A stretch of 64,000 nt of DNA from Odobenus rosmarus divergens (GCF_000321225.1 NW_004451662.1:308107-372106), one strand, 5' to 3'. Counted from the stretch's first letter, positions 43,386 through 54,739 are shown. Notes: generated from the sequence alone by a model not told the origin. Made by a program: numbers and translations.

Positions 43386-44647
43386 TGAGCAGTATCTGCT
43401 CAAGACCTCTTGCTTGACTTGACCACCATCACCTTTTACAGAAGCTCTGACTCCCATTTATCTTTCTGGTCCCATGTGCTAAATGTAGCATGCTCTCCTC
43501 CCTGCTTCCTCAGTCCCAGCGTACAGTGCAGTAGTGAAGTCCCACCTCAGGGCTGCATCTAGGCATTCTCTGAGTCCCCAGCATCTGAGCCCTGACTCCT
43601 GGCTACATCAAGCATCTCTCCCTTTGGCTCCAATAGCAACAATCCTGGGGATGACTAGCTATGGCCCTAAGGAGTCGTGTGGCTTTATCAACTGGAGACT
43701 TCTTCAGGCCTGGACTTGCCCTAAGAAAAACCTGCAGACCCAGGGGAAGGCCAGCCTTTAAAAGGCTGGTGTAAACTTCACACACACCTGGGATATCTTT
43801 CCCTGTTCTGAGGCTTGCTGCTTTGGGGACCCTGCCCACGTCACAAAGATGAAGATATAGGAGGTCTCCAACTCGGGGAGTATCACTGAGTTCCATTGGT
43901 TCATCTCAAACCCAAACTCAGATGGCGCAAAGCAGTGCCAGCATTTTCAGCGAGAATTCAGCCCCTGATCCAAGTAAAACTTCTTGCAGGCATCCCACGA
44001 GTCATGCCCCAGTCACCTGTTATGTGAGAATCCTGCCTCAGCCCTCAGAGTGATCCCTGCAGAGACCAGGCAAGTCGGGTCTGGAAATTGGTAAAGTAGG
44101 GAGCCACCCCCACCTGATTTATTCTATCTGGCTCTCTTAAGCACACGGCTCAACCTCTATAGCCACCAGGACGCCTGCCCCCAGAGAGAAAAGGAGACTC
44201 CACAGAGCTAACTTGAGTCAGAGTCTCATTGACCTTGAGGGATGCTGACCACAGACCTCTCTCTATACCTGAACCCACATACGCAGTGGTCCGTGGGCCA
44301 GCTTTGCCTACACGTCCCACGGGCGCCTCAAACTCACACCCGATTGGCTCATCTCCCCTAAATCTGCTTCACCCGTGGAGTGCCCTGGGTGAATGGTACA
44401 GCCGTTCCCTGATACCCAAGTTGGGAAGTCCGGTCTGGTCCTAATGTGAATTCATCCAGCTGATTCATCCAGGGACTCCCAAAGCCCTGTGGGTTCTGAC
44501 GTCTTGAGGCCTCCTTCTCCATTCTGTTTTCTACTTCCATTGCCCTCTGCAGGTGGATGCTGCTTCTCTTCACTTTGGAGGTGTCCTGACTGGTGGACAC
44601 CTCCACCTCCACAGGAGGACCTGTCCTGTCCCAGGTGGCCTCCTGAC
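43386..44647. other. Non-coding stretch, nothing recognised
   Basis: Several short overlapping frames. No repeats or exons recognised. Confidence 0.4.
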
Positions 44648-44663
44648 TGGTTTTCTTATCTCT

Positions 44664-44867
44664 CTTTTTTTTTTTTGTAAAGATTTTATTTATTTATTTG
44701 ACAGAGAGAGACATAGCAAGAGAGGGAACACAAGCAGGGGGAGTGGGAGGGGGAGAAGCAGGCTTCCTGCTGAGCAGGGAGCCCGATGTGGGGCTCGATC
44801 CCAGGACCCTGGGATCATGACCTGAGCCGAAGGCAGACGCTTAACAACGGAGCCACCCAGGCGCCCC
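44664..44867 (-). mobile_element. Can-SINE, antisense, perfect 16-bp TSD
   Basis: Near-consensus copy from T-run to head complement GAGCCACCCAGGCGCCCC. TSD TGGTTTTCTTATCTCT is identical at 44648-44663 and 44868-44883. One of the youngest-looking SINEs in the window. Confidence 0.98.
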
Positions 44868-44924
44868 TGGTTTTCTTATCTCTTGCCTGCTCCAGGCCCC
44901 CCACCCCATCCCTTCTAGGGAAAT

Positions 44925-45215
44925 CTTAGGATAGCCTCGTCTCATGCTGTTTCCCTGCATAACACCCTTCAGTGGCTCACCAAAGCTTCCAGGACCACAC
45001 GAGGCTTCGGAAGGTCGGCCCACAGGGAGTTTTAGGATGTCGCTCCCCCAGGGGCTGCAGACTCTGCAAGGCCCCCAGACGTCTCCACCTCCCACTCTCT
45101 GCACTTGGAATGCCCCATCCCCACCTCTCACCTGGCTCACTCTGTCCCCACTCAAGCTCAGGTCACATGTCCCCTTCACTGGGAAGCTTTCCATGAACTC
45201 CCATTTTGTTTCATT
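44925..45215 (+). mobile_element. L2 LINE fragment, sense
   Basis: CACCCTTCAGTGGCTCACCA, CTTGGAATGCCCCATCCCCA, CTCAGGTCACATGTCCCCTT and CACTGGGAAGCTTTCCATGA are the L2 blocks CCTCCAGTGGCTTCCC, TGGAATGCC, CTTAAATGTC and GGAAGCCTTCCCTGA. The 80-146 codon frames here are L2-derived or chance. Confidence 0.75.
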
Positions 45216-45224
45216 GTCACCCAG

Positions 45225-45902
45225 ACAACATTTATCAAGCATTTGCTCGGCCCCTGGCTCTATGGATATGTAGGTGAACAAGATTTAGGCAAGCTTATCT
45301 GCTCTTGCACACCCCCAGTTTACCTCCTCGTGGGGAAAACCAGATAAAAACCCAGTGAACAAATTACATGGTTGTTCAGATAGAGAAAAATGCCATGAAG
45401 CAGATAAAATAGGGCCATGATTCCCAAACTGCTTGCCTGGGTACCCTGAGGGACTGCAGTAAACTCACAGGATACCACAGGAAATTTTACAGTTTTAGGG
45501 AAACACAATGTCTATCAGAGCCTGTGAAAACTGCTGTATTAAGTTGTTTGGTCCTAACTATTTAATAAATGAAACTATCAGATATTTCTTTAGGTCTAGG
45601 TTTACCATGAAAAAATTATCAAATTATCAGCACATTAAGAATGCCATAAGCCAGGACAGTTTGGGAACCACTGAAATAGGTTCCTGTGATAGTACCAGGG
45701 TGGGGGTGGGGGGCAACTTTGAGTGCTGGGAGAGAAGCCCTCTCTGAGGAGGAGATATGGGAGGTGAGGTTTAACATGAGACCTTGTGAAGATCAGTTAG
45801 GAAGACTGTTCAGGCAGTGGGAACAGCATGTGCAAAGGCAGCAGGAAATATCCCAGCATGTTTGAGGAATAGAAAGACAGGTGTTAAAAAAAAAAGAAAG
45901 AA
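45225..45902 (-). mobile_element. Ancient L2-associated repeat, antisense, split by a hAT MITE
   Basis: Left half CATTTATCAAGCATTTGCTC to ATGCCATGAAGCAGATAAAA (45225-45414) and right half AGCCCTCTCTGAGGAGGAGA, CAGGCAGTGGGAACAGCATG and TGCAAAGGCAGCAGGAAATA (45674-45885) read as one element when 45415-45673 is removed. Confidence 0.65.
45415..45673. mobile_element. hAT-type MITE with 8-bp TSD
   Basis: Starts CCATGATTCCCAAACTG and ends CAGTTTGGGAACCACTG, giving inverted termini of hAT type. TSD AAATAGGG (45407-45414) and AAATAGGT (45674-45681), 7 of 8. It splits the ancient antisense repeat, so it is the younger of the two. Confidence 0.85.
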
Positions 45903-45917
45903 AGAAGGACAGGTGTT
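45871..45917. repeat. A-rich 17-mer flanked by a 15-bp direct repeat
   Basis: AGAAAGACAGGTGTT (45871-45885) and AGAAGGACAGGTGTT (45903-45917) flank A10 followed by GAAAGAA. The geometry is that of a TSD around a bare poly(A). Confidence 0.6.
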
Positions 45918-46032
45918 GCCAAAATGCTGGGAGTGTGGTTGGAGATAAAGTTAAGGGGGTAGACAAGAGCTAGGACCTAAGGGTTTTATTCCTCAGGGAG
46001 CATTTCCACTGTGACTCAGGTACACACCACTC

Positions 46033-46234
46033 CTTTTTTTTTTTTTTTAAAGATTTTATTTATTTGACAGAGACACAGCGAGAGAGGGAACACAAGCAGG
46101 GGGAGCGGGAGAGGGAGAGGGAGAAGCAGGCTTCCCTCAGAGCAGGGAGCCCGATGCGGGGCTCGATCCCAGGACCCTAGGATCATGACCTGAGCCGAAG
46201 GCAGATGCTTAACGACTGAGCCACCCAGGCGCCC
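46033..46234 (-). mobile_element. Can-SINE, antisense, perfect 15-bp TSD
   Basis: Near-consensus copy. TSD AGGTACACACCACTC at 46018-46032 and 46235-46249. The head complement ends GGCGCCC, one C shorter than usual. It shares the AGGCTTCCCTCAGAGCAGGG variant with the 32649 copy. Confidence 0.98.
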
Positions 46235-46249
46235 AGGTACACACCACTC

Positions 46250-47375
46250 TTTACTATCCTCCCCAAGACCCCTTGGCTCAGGCCTCATGACCTGGCCTTT
46301 CTATGGAGCTGTTCAGCCATGGGATTGTGAGCCTACCTATTAGGAGGTTGGTCCATACATGAAAACGAGGCAGAAGTCCCCTTGTACTGGGAAGACCTCG
46401 AGCCAGCAGAGCTCCATCAGCCTGCCCGGGACCCAGCTCAGGGCTGCTCTACCTCCCACCCATGCAAGGACCTGCGGCAGCTCCCCGACTGTGGTGCATT
46501 TTCAGTGTCTCTCTCCAGTAACCTCTAGCCTCCCCTTCCTCTGAATGCCACCCTCCAGGGTCACGGCCTATAGACTTGCTCCTAGGCCCCAAATTGAGAG
46601 TTTCGAGGGGCTGGTGGCACAGTAAAGCCAAGAGAAGCACTGAGTCCGCCAACCCTCCCATCTTTTTTAAACAGAGGAAAATCATACACAAAACAGGAAA
46701 ATGGAAATTTTTGTGCTGTAATTTCCTAACTCAAGTGACTGTGAAAAACCAGTTCATACTGGCACTCACCGTGCAGACAGCCTGTGGAATCCAGTTACTC
46801 AGTAAGTTATGATTTTCAGGGGCATAAAGCATGGTCTTGGCTTAGGGAGGGAAGGGAGAGGTAGGAAAGAATGGCGGGAAATGGGGTGGAAAGGGAAGGC
46901 CTTCCGAATAGCAGAGCAAATCATACGTTTCAGATTCAGCAAGGCCCCTGGGACATGCCCTTGTTTTATGATGAGCAAGTTGTGAAGAATTTCACCTTTC
47001 TTTATCTTGATGACTTGAGGGCAGGGACCCGAAGTCACCAGCATATCTGGAGGGGTAGCTCAGGGCCCAATGCACGAGGGGCTGAATGAATGTATGCGTG
47101 CAGGGTCATGGAAGCTGAGACGATTAAAGTTGAGCATGGTCGCTGCTGTTGATTTGTGTGGAAGAATCGATGAAAGATACAAGGACTGCTTAATTAAGTC
47201 ACATGACCCTGGGAGACCCAATTTTGGAAGCATCAACACTGAGGTCACTTGTCCATCTCGCAAAGTAGGCAAATAATTATAGAAGATGGAGAAGAGAAAA
47301 GATTTTTAAAAAATGGAGCCACGGATTCAAGCCCAAGTACAAGGAGTTTGAGAATAACTTACGGATTGGATTGGG
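46250..47375. other. Non-coding stretch, nothing recognised
   Basis: Short overlapping frames only. Confidence 0.4.
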
Positions 47376-48010
47376 TTTTTAAATAAAGTTTTTTATTCAG
47401 ACCTGTTGTAGACTTACAGAAAGAGTGCAGTGAGAGTAGAGAGAGCCCCTGCAATGGCTTAGGCAGTCCCAACTCTGCCTGATGGCAACACCTGGCGTCA
47501 CCCATTGCCGGGGTACATTTGTCAACACTAAGAGGCGAACGTTGGTACGTCACTCTTACCTGAACTCTAGACTTTATTGGGATCACCAACTTTTCCATTA
47601 CTGTCCTTTTTCTGTTCCGGGGTCCACTCTAGCATCCCGTATCACATTAGGTGCCTATGCCCCTTAGCCTTCTCTGGTCTGTGACATTTTCTCTGTCTTT
47701 TCTGTTTCTCATGCCCTTGACAGTTTTGAGGAATTCCGTGAGGTATGTTGAAGAAGGCCCCTCAAACTGGGTTTGTCTGAGATTTTCTCATGGTTGGACT
47801 GGGGTTATGGGTTTTGGGGAAGACGACGACCAAGGTGAAGTCCTTTTCTTGTCACATCCTATTGGGGGCACATGACAGCCGCGTGACACCACTGGGGATA
47901 TTAATCTTGATTAATTTTTTTGACCAAAGTTTTTGCCTTTAGCCCAACATGGTCGCATCCTTCTGGCCAACCTCCCATCCTTCCAGGCTCACATTAAGTG
48001 GTATGGAAGT
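47376..48010 (-). mobile_element. Old L1M-type 3' region, antisense
   Basis: CAGACCTGTTGTAGACTTAC, GGTACATTTGTCAACACTAA, TGCCCCTTAGCCTTCTCTGG, AGTTTTGAGGAATTCCGTGA, TTCTCATGGTTGGACTGGGG, TATGGGTTTTGGGGAAGACG and GGGGGCACATGACAGCCGCG keep the order of a well-known mammalian L1M 3' UTR. Confidence 0.75.
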
Positions 48011-50415
48011 TTTGTACGGAAGCTCCTTTCTGACATCCGCAGAGGCCTCTTCCTTCATCCAACCGAGACTCTGCTCCCATGATTACTCTCTTTCGTGTTG
48101 TTAGCAACAATCTGTCCTTTTTCGGAGGTTGGTTATCTGTTTAGTATCTGTTTAAACATCATGACAGGGAGTGAATGAAACAGACATACACTTTAAAAAG
48201 ATGCTCTTAAGGGCTCGGGGAAGGAAACCGAAGAGCTGCAATGCAAACATCGATCTAGAAGAAGAGAAAGATGAGAGGAAAATGTCAGCCAGAAGTTGAC
48301 AGCCAAATCAAACAGGGGCAACATTTGTGATCAAAATAGCAAATGCAAAAATGGAAAAGTGGTGTGCAGAAGCAAAAGTTTAAAAATCAAAACTTTCCAA
48401 CTTTGAAATGAAATTTTGCAAAAGTAAAGGAAATTTAAGTGGTTCGAGTTTGTATGGGAACAGAAACATAGATGGAAAAATATGTTTCAAATAGGTAAGG
48501 CAAATTTTAATGAACAGCCAAATAACACAGTTATCTGATCTTACAAAAAGAAAGTACCGCAATTTGGAAAGGGCAGGAAACTTCTGGCAGTGAAGTGATT
48601 AATAACGATCAGCTTGGGCGCAATGATGAGGTCCAAGAAGGACTGTCCAGAGGGCTCGAATTTAGGCCTGTTATTTTCTTTGTATAAGCAGAATCATTTT
48701 GTTCTGAGAGGCAAACAACAAAGACATCTGAAATCTTTCTTAAAAAAAAATTAAGTTGGTCAAAGGGTTGTTTGTTTTTGAGAAAGAAAAAAAAAAGTAT
48801 GACTATGTTTTCTAAAGGTGACTCATGCCCACAATGTCCTATAGAATGTTTTCTTTCACTCAGAAGAGTTGTGCATCTTCTCTGCTCAGTGTCTCAGTGT
48901 CAAGAGTTGGTCCCTGCGTAAGGTCCATGATCTAGTTAGCATATACCCATTTTATTCCTTACCTGCCATTTGCACATTTGCTGGGTTAGGTCTTGGGAGT
49001 CAAATCTCTTTTGCAAGCAGGATTTTGGGTTTTGGTTTTTTCCCTTCTGTAGCCCAGAGAATTCACCATGTCACTGAGGACAGTGCGTTACCCATCGGGA
49101 TGAGTGACCTGTTCGGCACCTCTCCCCACCCCCTCTGTTGAGGCCCAGGTTAAGTACTGCTTGTACTGATCCACTCACTCTCACTTCCCCATGTTCGTGC
49201 AAGAGGAGCTGCCCATGCCAGACCAGCCTAGGTTTGTCCAGACTGTGGTCCCATCCGGCACAAGGGCCAACACTGGGCATTCCATCCCATACAAGAATGT
49301 CAACACAAGGTTATGAAAAATCTATGAAACCCACACAAAACAATATAATACATTAAACCTTCAGGTTGCATATAGGAAACAAATGTCCCACTGTATCCCA
49401 TAATCCCCATTATTTTTTAGCTTTCTCATTTCCACCACTGAGGGTTGCTTGAAGGACAGGTTGTCTTTCCTGGCTGGAACCAACCCAAGACCCCTGCTGC
49501 AGCCAGATCTTTCTGCCAGCTTCATGGGGTTTGTGTTCTAGGCTCAGCCATCCTGGAAGGTGTAACCGATTCTGTGATAACTCATGTTGTTGTGACATTG
49601 GTTTATCCGCAAATGACAGGTAATGGGAGGAATGATGTCAGTATACCATGGAAACTAGATTGATTCATCTGTGATTTTTCCAAGGCAGGAGGAGATGGAA
49701 TCATGGAGGTAGAGCTATAAACTTCCACAGGACCAAACAAAAACAAAACCAAAAACAAACCAAACCAAAAAACCAAAAACGCCAAAACCCTTCAGTAGAG
49801 TGCTGCATTGGCAGGAGCTTTTTGAGATCTATTGGAAGCAACGTAAAAATGCGTGTCGGTCTCAAACTCCTCCAGAAGTATGCCGTCAGCCTGGTGGGGC
49901 TCCCGGACCCCGGGAAGATAGTTGTGTTTCCTCCTGCACCCTTCAATGGCTGCCCTGTGGCTCAGAGCTCTGCTTCCTCATCTTGCCTCAACACCCACAA
50001 GCCAGCAACACCACTCTCTGCTGTTTGTATGTTTTTAATATCCCTGGAGGCTGACTCTAGAATGCTGAGCTTTCTGCTGGGGGTATTAAATTACATCCCA
50101 GGAACCAATTAATTGCTTTTGCTGACTTCTGGTCACAGAGTTGCATAGGTTTTAAGTGGTCAGTCCTTAGTTTCCCCATCAACTACTATTTTAAGGACAC
50201 TATATGGCAGGACACAAGGATTTTTGAGAGTGCACACTGAGAACCTATCCTCAGCTGTTTGTTTTCCTTTCAGCCACACTGAGATTTCCCTCTGGTGTAT
50301 TCTCAGCCGGGGACCCTTGCTGCTCCCTCCATTGTCCCAAAGTTTGAAGGGGGGTGGGGCTGAGTCATGCAGTCCCCAGCAGTTACCTCAATGAATTGCC
50401 CCTGCAGACTTCATC
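48011..50415. other. Non-coding block, repeat-poor
   Basis: No gene or interspersed repeat recognised apart from the simple repeat at 49731. 48230-48600 is A-rich and repeat-free. Confidence 0.35.
49731..49792 (+). repeat. (CAAAA/CCAAA)n simple repeat
   Basis: About 60 bases of C/A-only sequence, for example AACAAAAACAAAACCAAAAA. Confidence 0.9.
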
Positions 50416-50520
50416 TGCCTCCCACTAGACCCCAAACCCCATGAAGGAAAGCTCACATCTTTGGTCTCTATAGCCCTCATGCCTAGAAGAAAGCCCAGAC
50501 TCAGTGTTGGAATGTTGACT
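50416..50520 (+). mobile_element. L2 LINE 3' tail, sense
   Basis: CTCCCACTAGACCCCAAACC, CCATGAAGGAAAGCTCACAT, TCTATAGCCCTCATGCCTAG then AAGCCCAGACTCAGTGTTGG match the L2 end (CACTAGACTGTGAGC, GCAGGGAC, GCCTAGCACAG). Confidence 0.65.
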
Positions 50521-51284
50521 TGAGTTGTATATAACAGGTGTCAGAAAGCCAGATGCCCTCCCCAAATACACTCCCCACGGAAGCAGGACCAGAATTATAT
50601 TGTAAGACTTTAAGAGATAAACCCCAAGATGCTCCAACCAGTGTACTCTAACTCAGCTGAGCTAACTGACCAATGCCCCCATTAGGTCTTTTAATCACTT
50701 GCATTGGGCTCTTCTCCTGAAAGAAGGTATGGCAAAGTAATTGCTACCAAAAAATAAAATAAAAAGCGTGGGGTACAGAAATGTCATTTGAAAATAATAT
50801 TGGGGGAAGAAGAGAGAGAGAAGTACGTGACTGAGAAAGACATGTTACATGGGTTGTGAACATTGCTCAGGGAGTGGGAGGACCACTTAATTATCCAGTG
50901 AAATGGGAATTGTCTAGACAAGTAATTCAGATATCTCAGGCCGAAGCTAGCCCTTCAGGAGTTTGTGCCAGAGCCCAACCTCAGTCCTGCCTACTGGAGT
51001 CTCAGGGCTTTGTTTTGCCCTGGGTTAAGCCACATCTCTGTTGGCTGCCAACAATTAACAATGAGTGGCTTACCGTAAGAAGCTCAGGCCTAAAGGAATT
51101 CATCTTCTCCCTCATGTCCAGCGTAGTCATGGATAGATGAACTTGAGTCCAGCTTCCAGCAGTCCTTCAACATGCAACAAACTGCTTTGCCCAAGTTCAG
51201 AGGGTCATGGTCACCCTGGCGAGCCCCTCCACGCCCAGCCCTGCTGCCCCCTTGCAAATCGTCTGAAGGCATAAGCCACAGAAT
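50521..51284. other. Non-coding stretch, nothing recognised
   Basis: No gene or firm repeat. Confidence 0.4.
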
Positions 51285-51415
51285 TGGAAATCAGAGGGTG
51301 TGCATCCAATACCAGCTCCGCAAAGGGCCTGCCAAGGATCTGGGGGAGGCCATTTGCCTGTCGGCTTCCCAGTTCCTCATCTATGAGGTGAAGGGGCTGG
51401 ACTAGAACATTGCAT
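51285..51415 (+). mobile_element. MIR-like fragment, sense
   Basis: TGGAAATCAGAGGGTGTGCA, ATCCAATACCAGCTCCGCAA, CCCAGTTCCTCATCTATGAG and GTGAAGGGGCTGGACTAGA. Confidence 0.6.
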
Positions 51416-52875
51416 TTTTTCTTCTGAATAGAGGTGATATAACACCCTTTCATTGCAGAATTTGTAGAACACAGAAAAATGGCATGCACGTGTAAAGTAT
51501 TTTCAGATATTAGAAAACAAATTAGGATCCTGCTTTTTCTCCTAACATTATATGAAACACTTCTCTGTTCATTAAAGAAAAACAATGTATATTATTTGCC
51601 AGTAGCTTCCTAAACTTTCACAAGCATTTGGTTTCCAAAATGCTTCCGATCTCCAACATTTTAGAAATCTTTGAGTGGTGCTAGATTAAAAAAAAAAAAA
51701 AAGGATACCTTTCTGAGAGAGAGGTAGCATATTTGGGTACCAGGTTGTAGGAACTGTGGGGCATAGTTTAATCATATGAATATTGGGAGGCGGCCCTCCA
51801 TGGCTCCCTCATGGTCTTACGTGTCTATGCCAAGAATACGAGGCCGTGACTGCTTTTTAACTGAGCCATTCTTCAGCATTGGGTTTTCAGTGAGCAACCC
51901 TGAGAAATGAGGTCAGAACTACCTCCAGAACAAAGAGCAGGTTTGCTTAGTGCTTGCTTTAGAAGCAGTGCATTCCCCAAGCTCAGTGTCCCTCAGGGGC
52001 AGAGCAAAGCCACTGCACATGCAATATCTTTCTGGACCCCTCTGCCTTGTCTCCCTGTGGGCTTGGGCCTGAGGCTAACTGATGGAAGTGCTCATGTCCA
52101 CGCTGCTTGCTGGGCTGGGAGTCATGATGTCTTTTGTCTCTGACACAGGAGGCACATATCTTTCGCCGGCAAGAGTTAACTCATTAGCTTGAAAGTGGGA
52201 TAGAGTCAACCCCCAGACCAAACAATTATTCCATGTTAGTTAAATGAGGACAATTGAGCAGCAAGGACACTTGGACTCTAAGAAGTTAAGCAAGATGCTT
52301 TACATGGCTGATGGGTGGACGAGCTAGAAGTCAATTCCATAGGTATCATATGATTGCATGGCTGCTACAAGAACAGCCTGGGTCTGTTGGAATCCAAACC
52401 CCATATATTATATCGGCTGCTTTCACCACTCAGACACCATACCATATCCTCTAGTCCATAGAAACCACTTGGTATGAAATTAACTGAGAACTTCAAATGG
52501 ATTCTTCATTAAGAAAAGTAGTTGGTCTCAGTTCAATGGGAAGTCTGAAGCTACTTTCCCCAGAAAGCTTACCATCTGGTACCTATTTGGAGGACTCATC
52601 TACCAAGCTGCAGAACTGGTTTATTTAGATTAAATGAAAGCATTTAAATCTGATTGTTGTGGTGTTTTATTGGCTTTAAAAAGCATTTTTTCTCCAGCAG
52701 GCTGCAGTGTGCAAATATTACAGATATTCTTAAAAATAAAATGAGCACAGTAGGAATCATTCTAATACCTGTTTTGGCAGAAGTAATTAGCTTCCCATGC
52801 TGGTGAGAAGAGAAGGTAAGGTAATAACCCTAGGACCATGTGTCCCTGCTACCCTGGGGCAAGAAACTTTTTTTT
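51416..52875. other. Non-coding block; 52625-52800 is repeat-free and CNE-like
   Basis: An A-run of about 14 at 51688-51701 and weak MIR-like sequence near 52270-52340. 52625-52800 holds GCTTTAAAAAGCATTTTTTC, GCAAATATTACAGATATTC and AGAAGTAATTAGCTTCCC, motif-rich and repeat-free. Confidence 0.35.
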
Positions 52876-52893
52876 AAGACTTTATTTTTTTAG

Positions 52894-53073
52894 GGGCGCC
52901 TGGGTGGCTCAGTCGGTTAAGGGTCTGCCTTCAGCTTAGGTCATGATCCTGGGGTCCTGGGATTGAGCCCCACATCAGGCCCCCTGCTCAGCGGGGAGTG
53001 TGCTTCTCCCTCTCCCTCTGCTCCTCCCCGCTACTCATACTTTCCCTCTCTCTCTCTCAAAAATTAAAAAAAA
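52894..53073 (+). mobile_element. Can-SINE, sense, TSD about 17 bp
   Basis: GGGCGCCTGGGTGGCTCAGT, GGTCATGATCCTGGGGTCCT, GCGGGGAGTGTGCTTCTCCC and a short A-tail. TSD AAGACTTTATTTTTTTAG (52876-52893) and AAGACTTTATTTTTTAG (53074-53090). It inserted into the start of an old antisense L1 fragment. Confidence 0.97.
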
Positions 53074-53300
53074 AAGACTTTATTTTTTAGAGCAGATTTA
53101 GATTCACAGCAATATTGAGAAGGTACAGAGATTTCTCATATACCCCCCACCACCCATGCATGGCTTCCCCCACTATCAGCAATCCCCCACCTGGTACATT
53201 TGTTACAACTAATAAAGCTGCATTGACACATCATTATCACCCAAAGTCCATAGCTGACATTAGGGTTCACTGCAAGAGACTTTCTATTGTATAAGATGGA
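53074..53300 (-). mobile_element. Old L1M-type 3' fragment, antisense
   Basis: GAGCAGATTTAGATTCACAG, AGGTACAGAGATTTCTCATA, CCCCCACTATCAGCAATCCC, TGGTACATTTGTTACAACTA and TCACCCAAAGTCCATAGCTG match the same L1M 3' class as 47376. Confidence 0.8.
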
Positions 53301-53429
53301 ATATTGCCCATTGACAGAAAATGCGTGTGTTGATGGAATACCCGAGGAGCTTGCTGAAAGTACTCTCAGCCCTCAGTAACTGGTAGACATCATGATTAGG
53401 TACTTGGTATATGCTCTCCATACATTTGT

Positions 53430-53690
53430 TCATCCTAGGTCTTTATTCCATAAGAACTGATGGCATGGCTGCTCCAAGGACAGACACTGGGAACGTAGCA
53501 ATGACCACGTCAGAGGTCCCTGCCCTCATGGAACTTGTGCTCTAGAGGCAGACAGGGTGTCAGTGATGATCACTGCTCTGAAGAAAAGCTGAACAGGAAG
53601 AAGTGGCTAGAGAGAGATGGTGAGGGTTGTGCTCTGTGAGATGTGGTCAGAGGAGGCCTTAGCACAGAGACGCTATCTCAGGAAGTGGTG
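53430..53690 (-). mobile_element. L2 and L2-associated fragment, antisense
   Basis: TCCCTGCCCTCATGGAACTT, GTGCTCTAGAGGCAGACAGG, ACTGCTCTGAAGAAAAGCTG and GTCAGAGGAGGCCTTAGCAC follow the same layout as 45225-45885. Confidence 0.65.
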
Positions 53691-54735
53691 GGGAGCGAGC
53701 AGCAGGAAGGTGTGGGTGATACTTCCTGGTTACAAACACACATGGGAGTGATGTGAAAAAGAATCAGGTTTCCTTGCAGCCCAGCCTTCTGTTCTGTTTT
53801 GGACCATGGTCTCTCTCTGGGCCCAACTCACCTCCAGTCTGGGGTGGATCCTCGTGGAGAGAGGCAGCGAGCATAGTCTTTGCGTCATGAATGGACGACT
53901 AGAGTGCTCATCATTTACCACAGCTGGCCATCAAAGAAGCAGAAATTTTTATTTCTATTTGAATGGAATAAACGTCTATCTTCCCACATGCCAGGCTCTG
54001 ATACCAGAGGAGGAGTGTGATTGTGTCTGGTGGTGTGATGTAGACACATTTTGTTCTAAGGAGCATGGGGAGGAGTATGAGTGGGGATGAGGAGAAATAC
54101 AACATGGCGGCTATGTCCAGTGCAGACAGTCAGATGAAGAGGGGGCCAAATTCTGGGAAACAGCGGGGGACACGGAGGAAGAGAAAGAGAGTCGTGCTGG
54201 TTGTGGGTGGTTTATGGAACTGGCCGCCGGGTTGGGCCACAACGGGCATTTTCAGGGACATTTGATATTGGGCCAAGGCCAGCCTCTTTCTCTCAGCTTT
54301 TGGCTTAGAGGCCTGAAGGAAGAGTAAATTCTCTCCCCTTCTTAACAGAAGATGGGAGCATGAGGAGACTTTTAGATGGCCCGGGCCTTCTCACTGAGTT
54401 AAACCACACTCATTTTATTGTCATTTTCCCTTCCTCTCAGAGGGAGAGGGAGAGAGAGATTTACTTTCATTGCAAATATTCAAGCATTTGTTGGGGTCAC
54501 TTTCACAAAAGAATTAAAACGTGGGAAAACCAAATCCCAACCCCACACCCTGCTACCCTCTCCCCACCCGCCCCCGCCACTGCTTTCAGGCCTTTGCTTA
54601 ATTTTGTAACATTAATTCTTTGATCCTTCCAGCCATAAATCATTTAAGTGACTTTGATTAAATAACCGCTTAACTTCCAAAATTCTTTGTATAATGACTG
54701 CATTTCTTGTTATAATCTATACAATAATAATGAGG
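53691..54735. other. Non-coding stretch, nothing recognised
   Basis: Overlapping short frames with no recognisable features. Confidence 0.4.
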
Positions 54736-54739
54736 TTTT

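Noticed and set aside
44972..45281. Overlapping 74-146 codon frames on both strands
   Set aside because: They lie on L2 sequence and are chance or relic frames.
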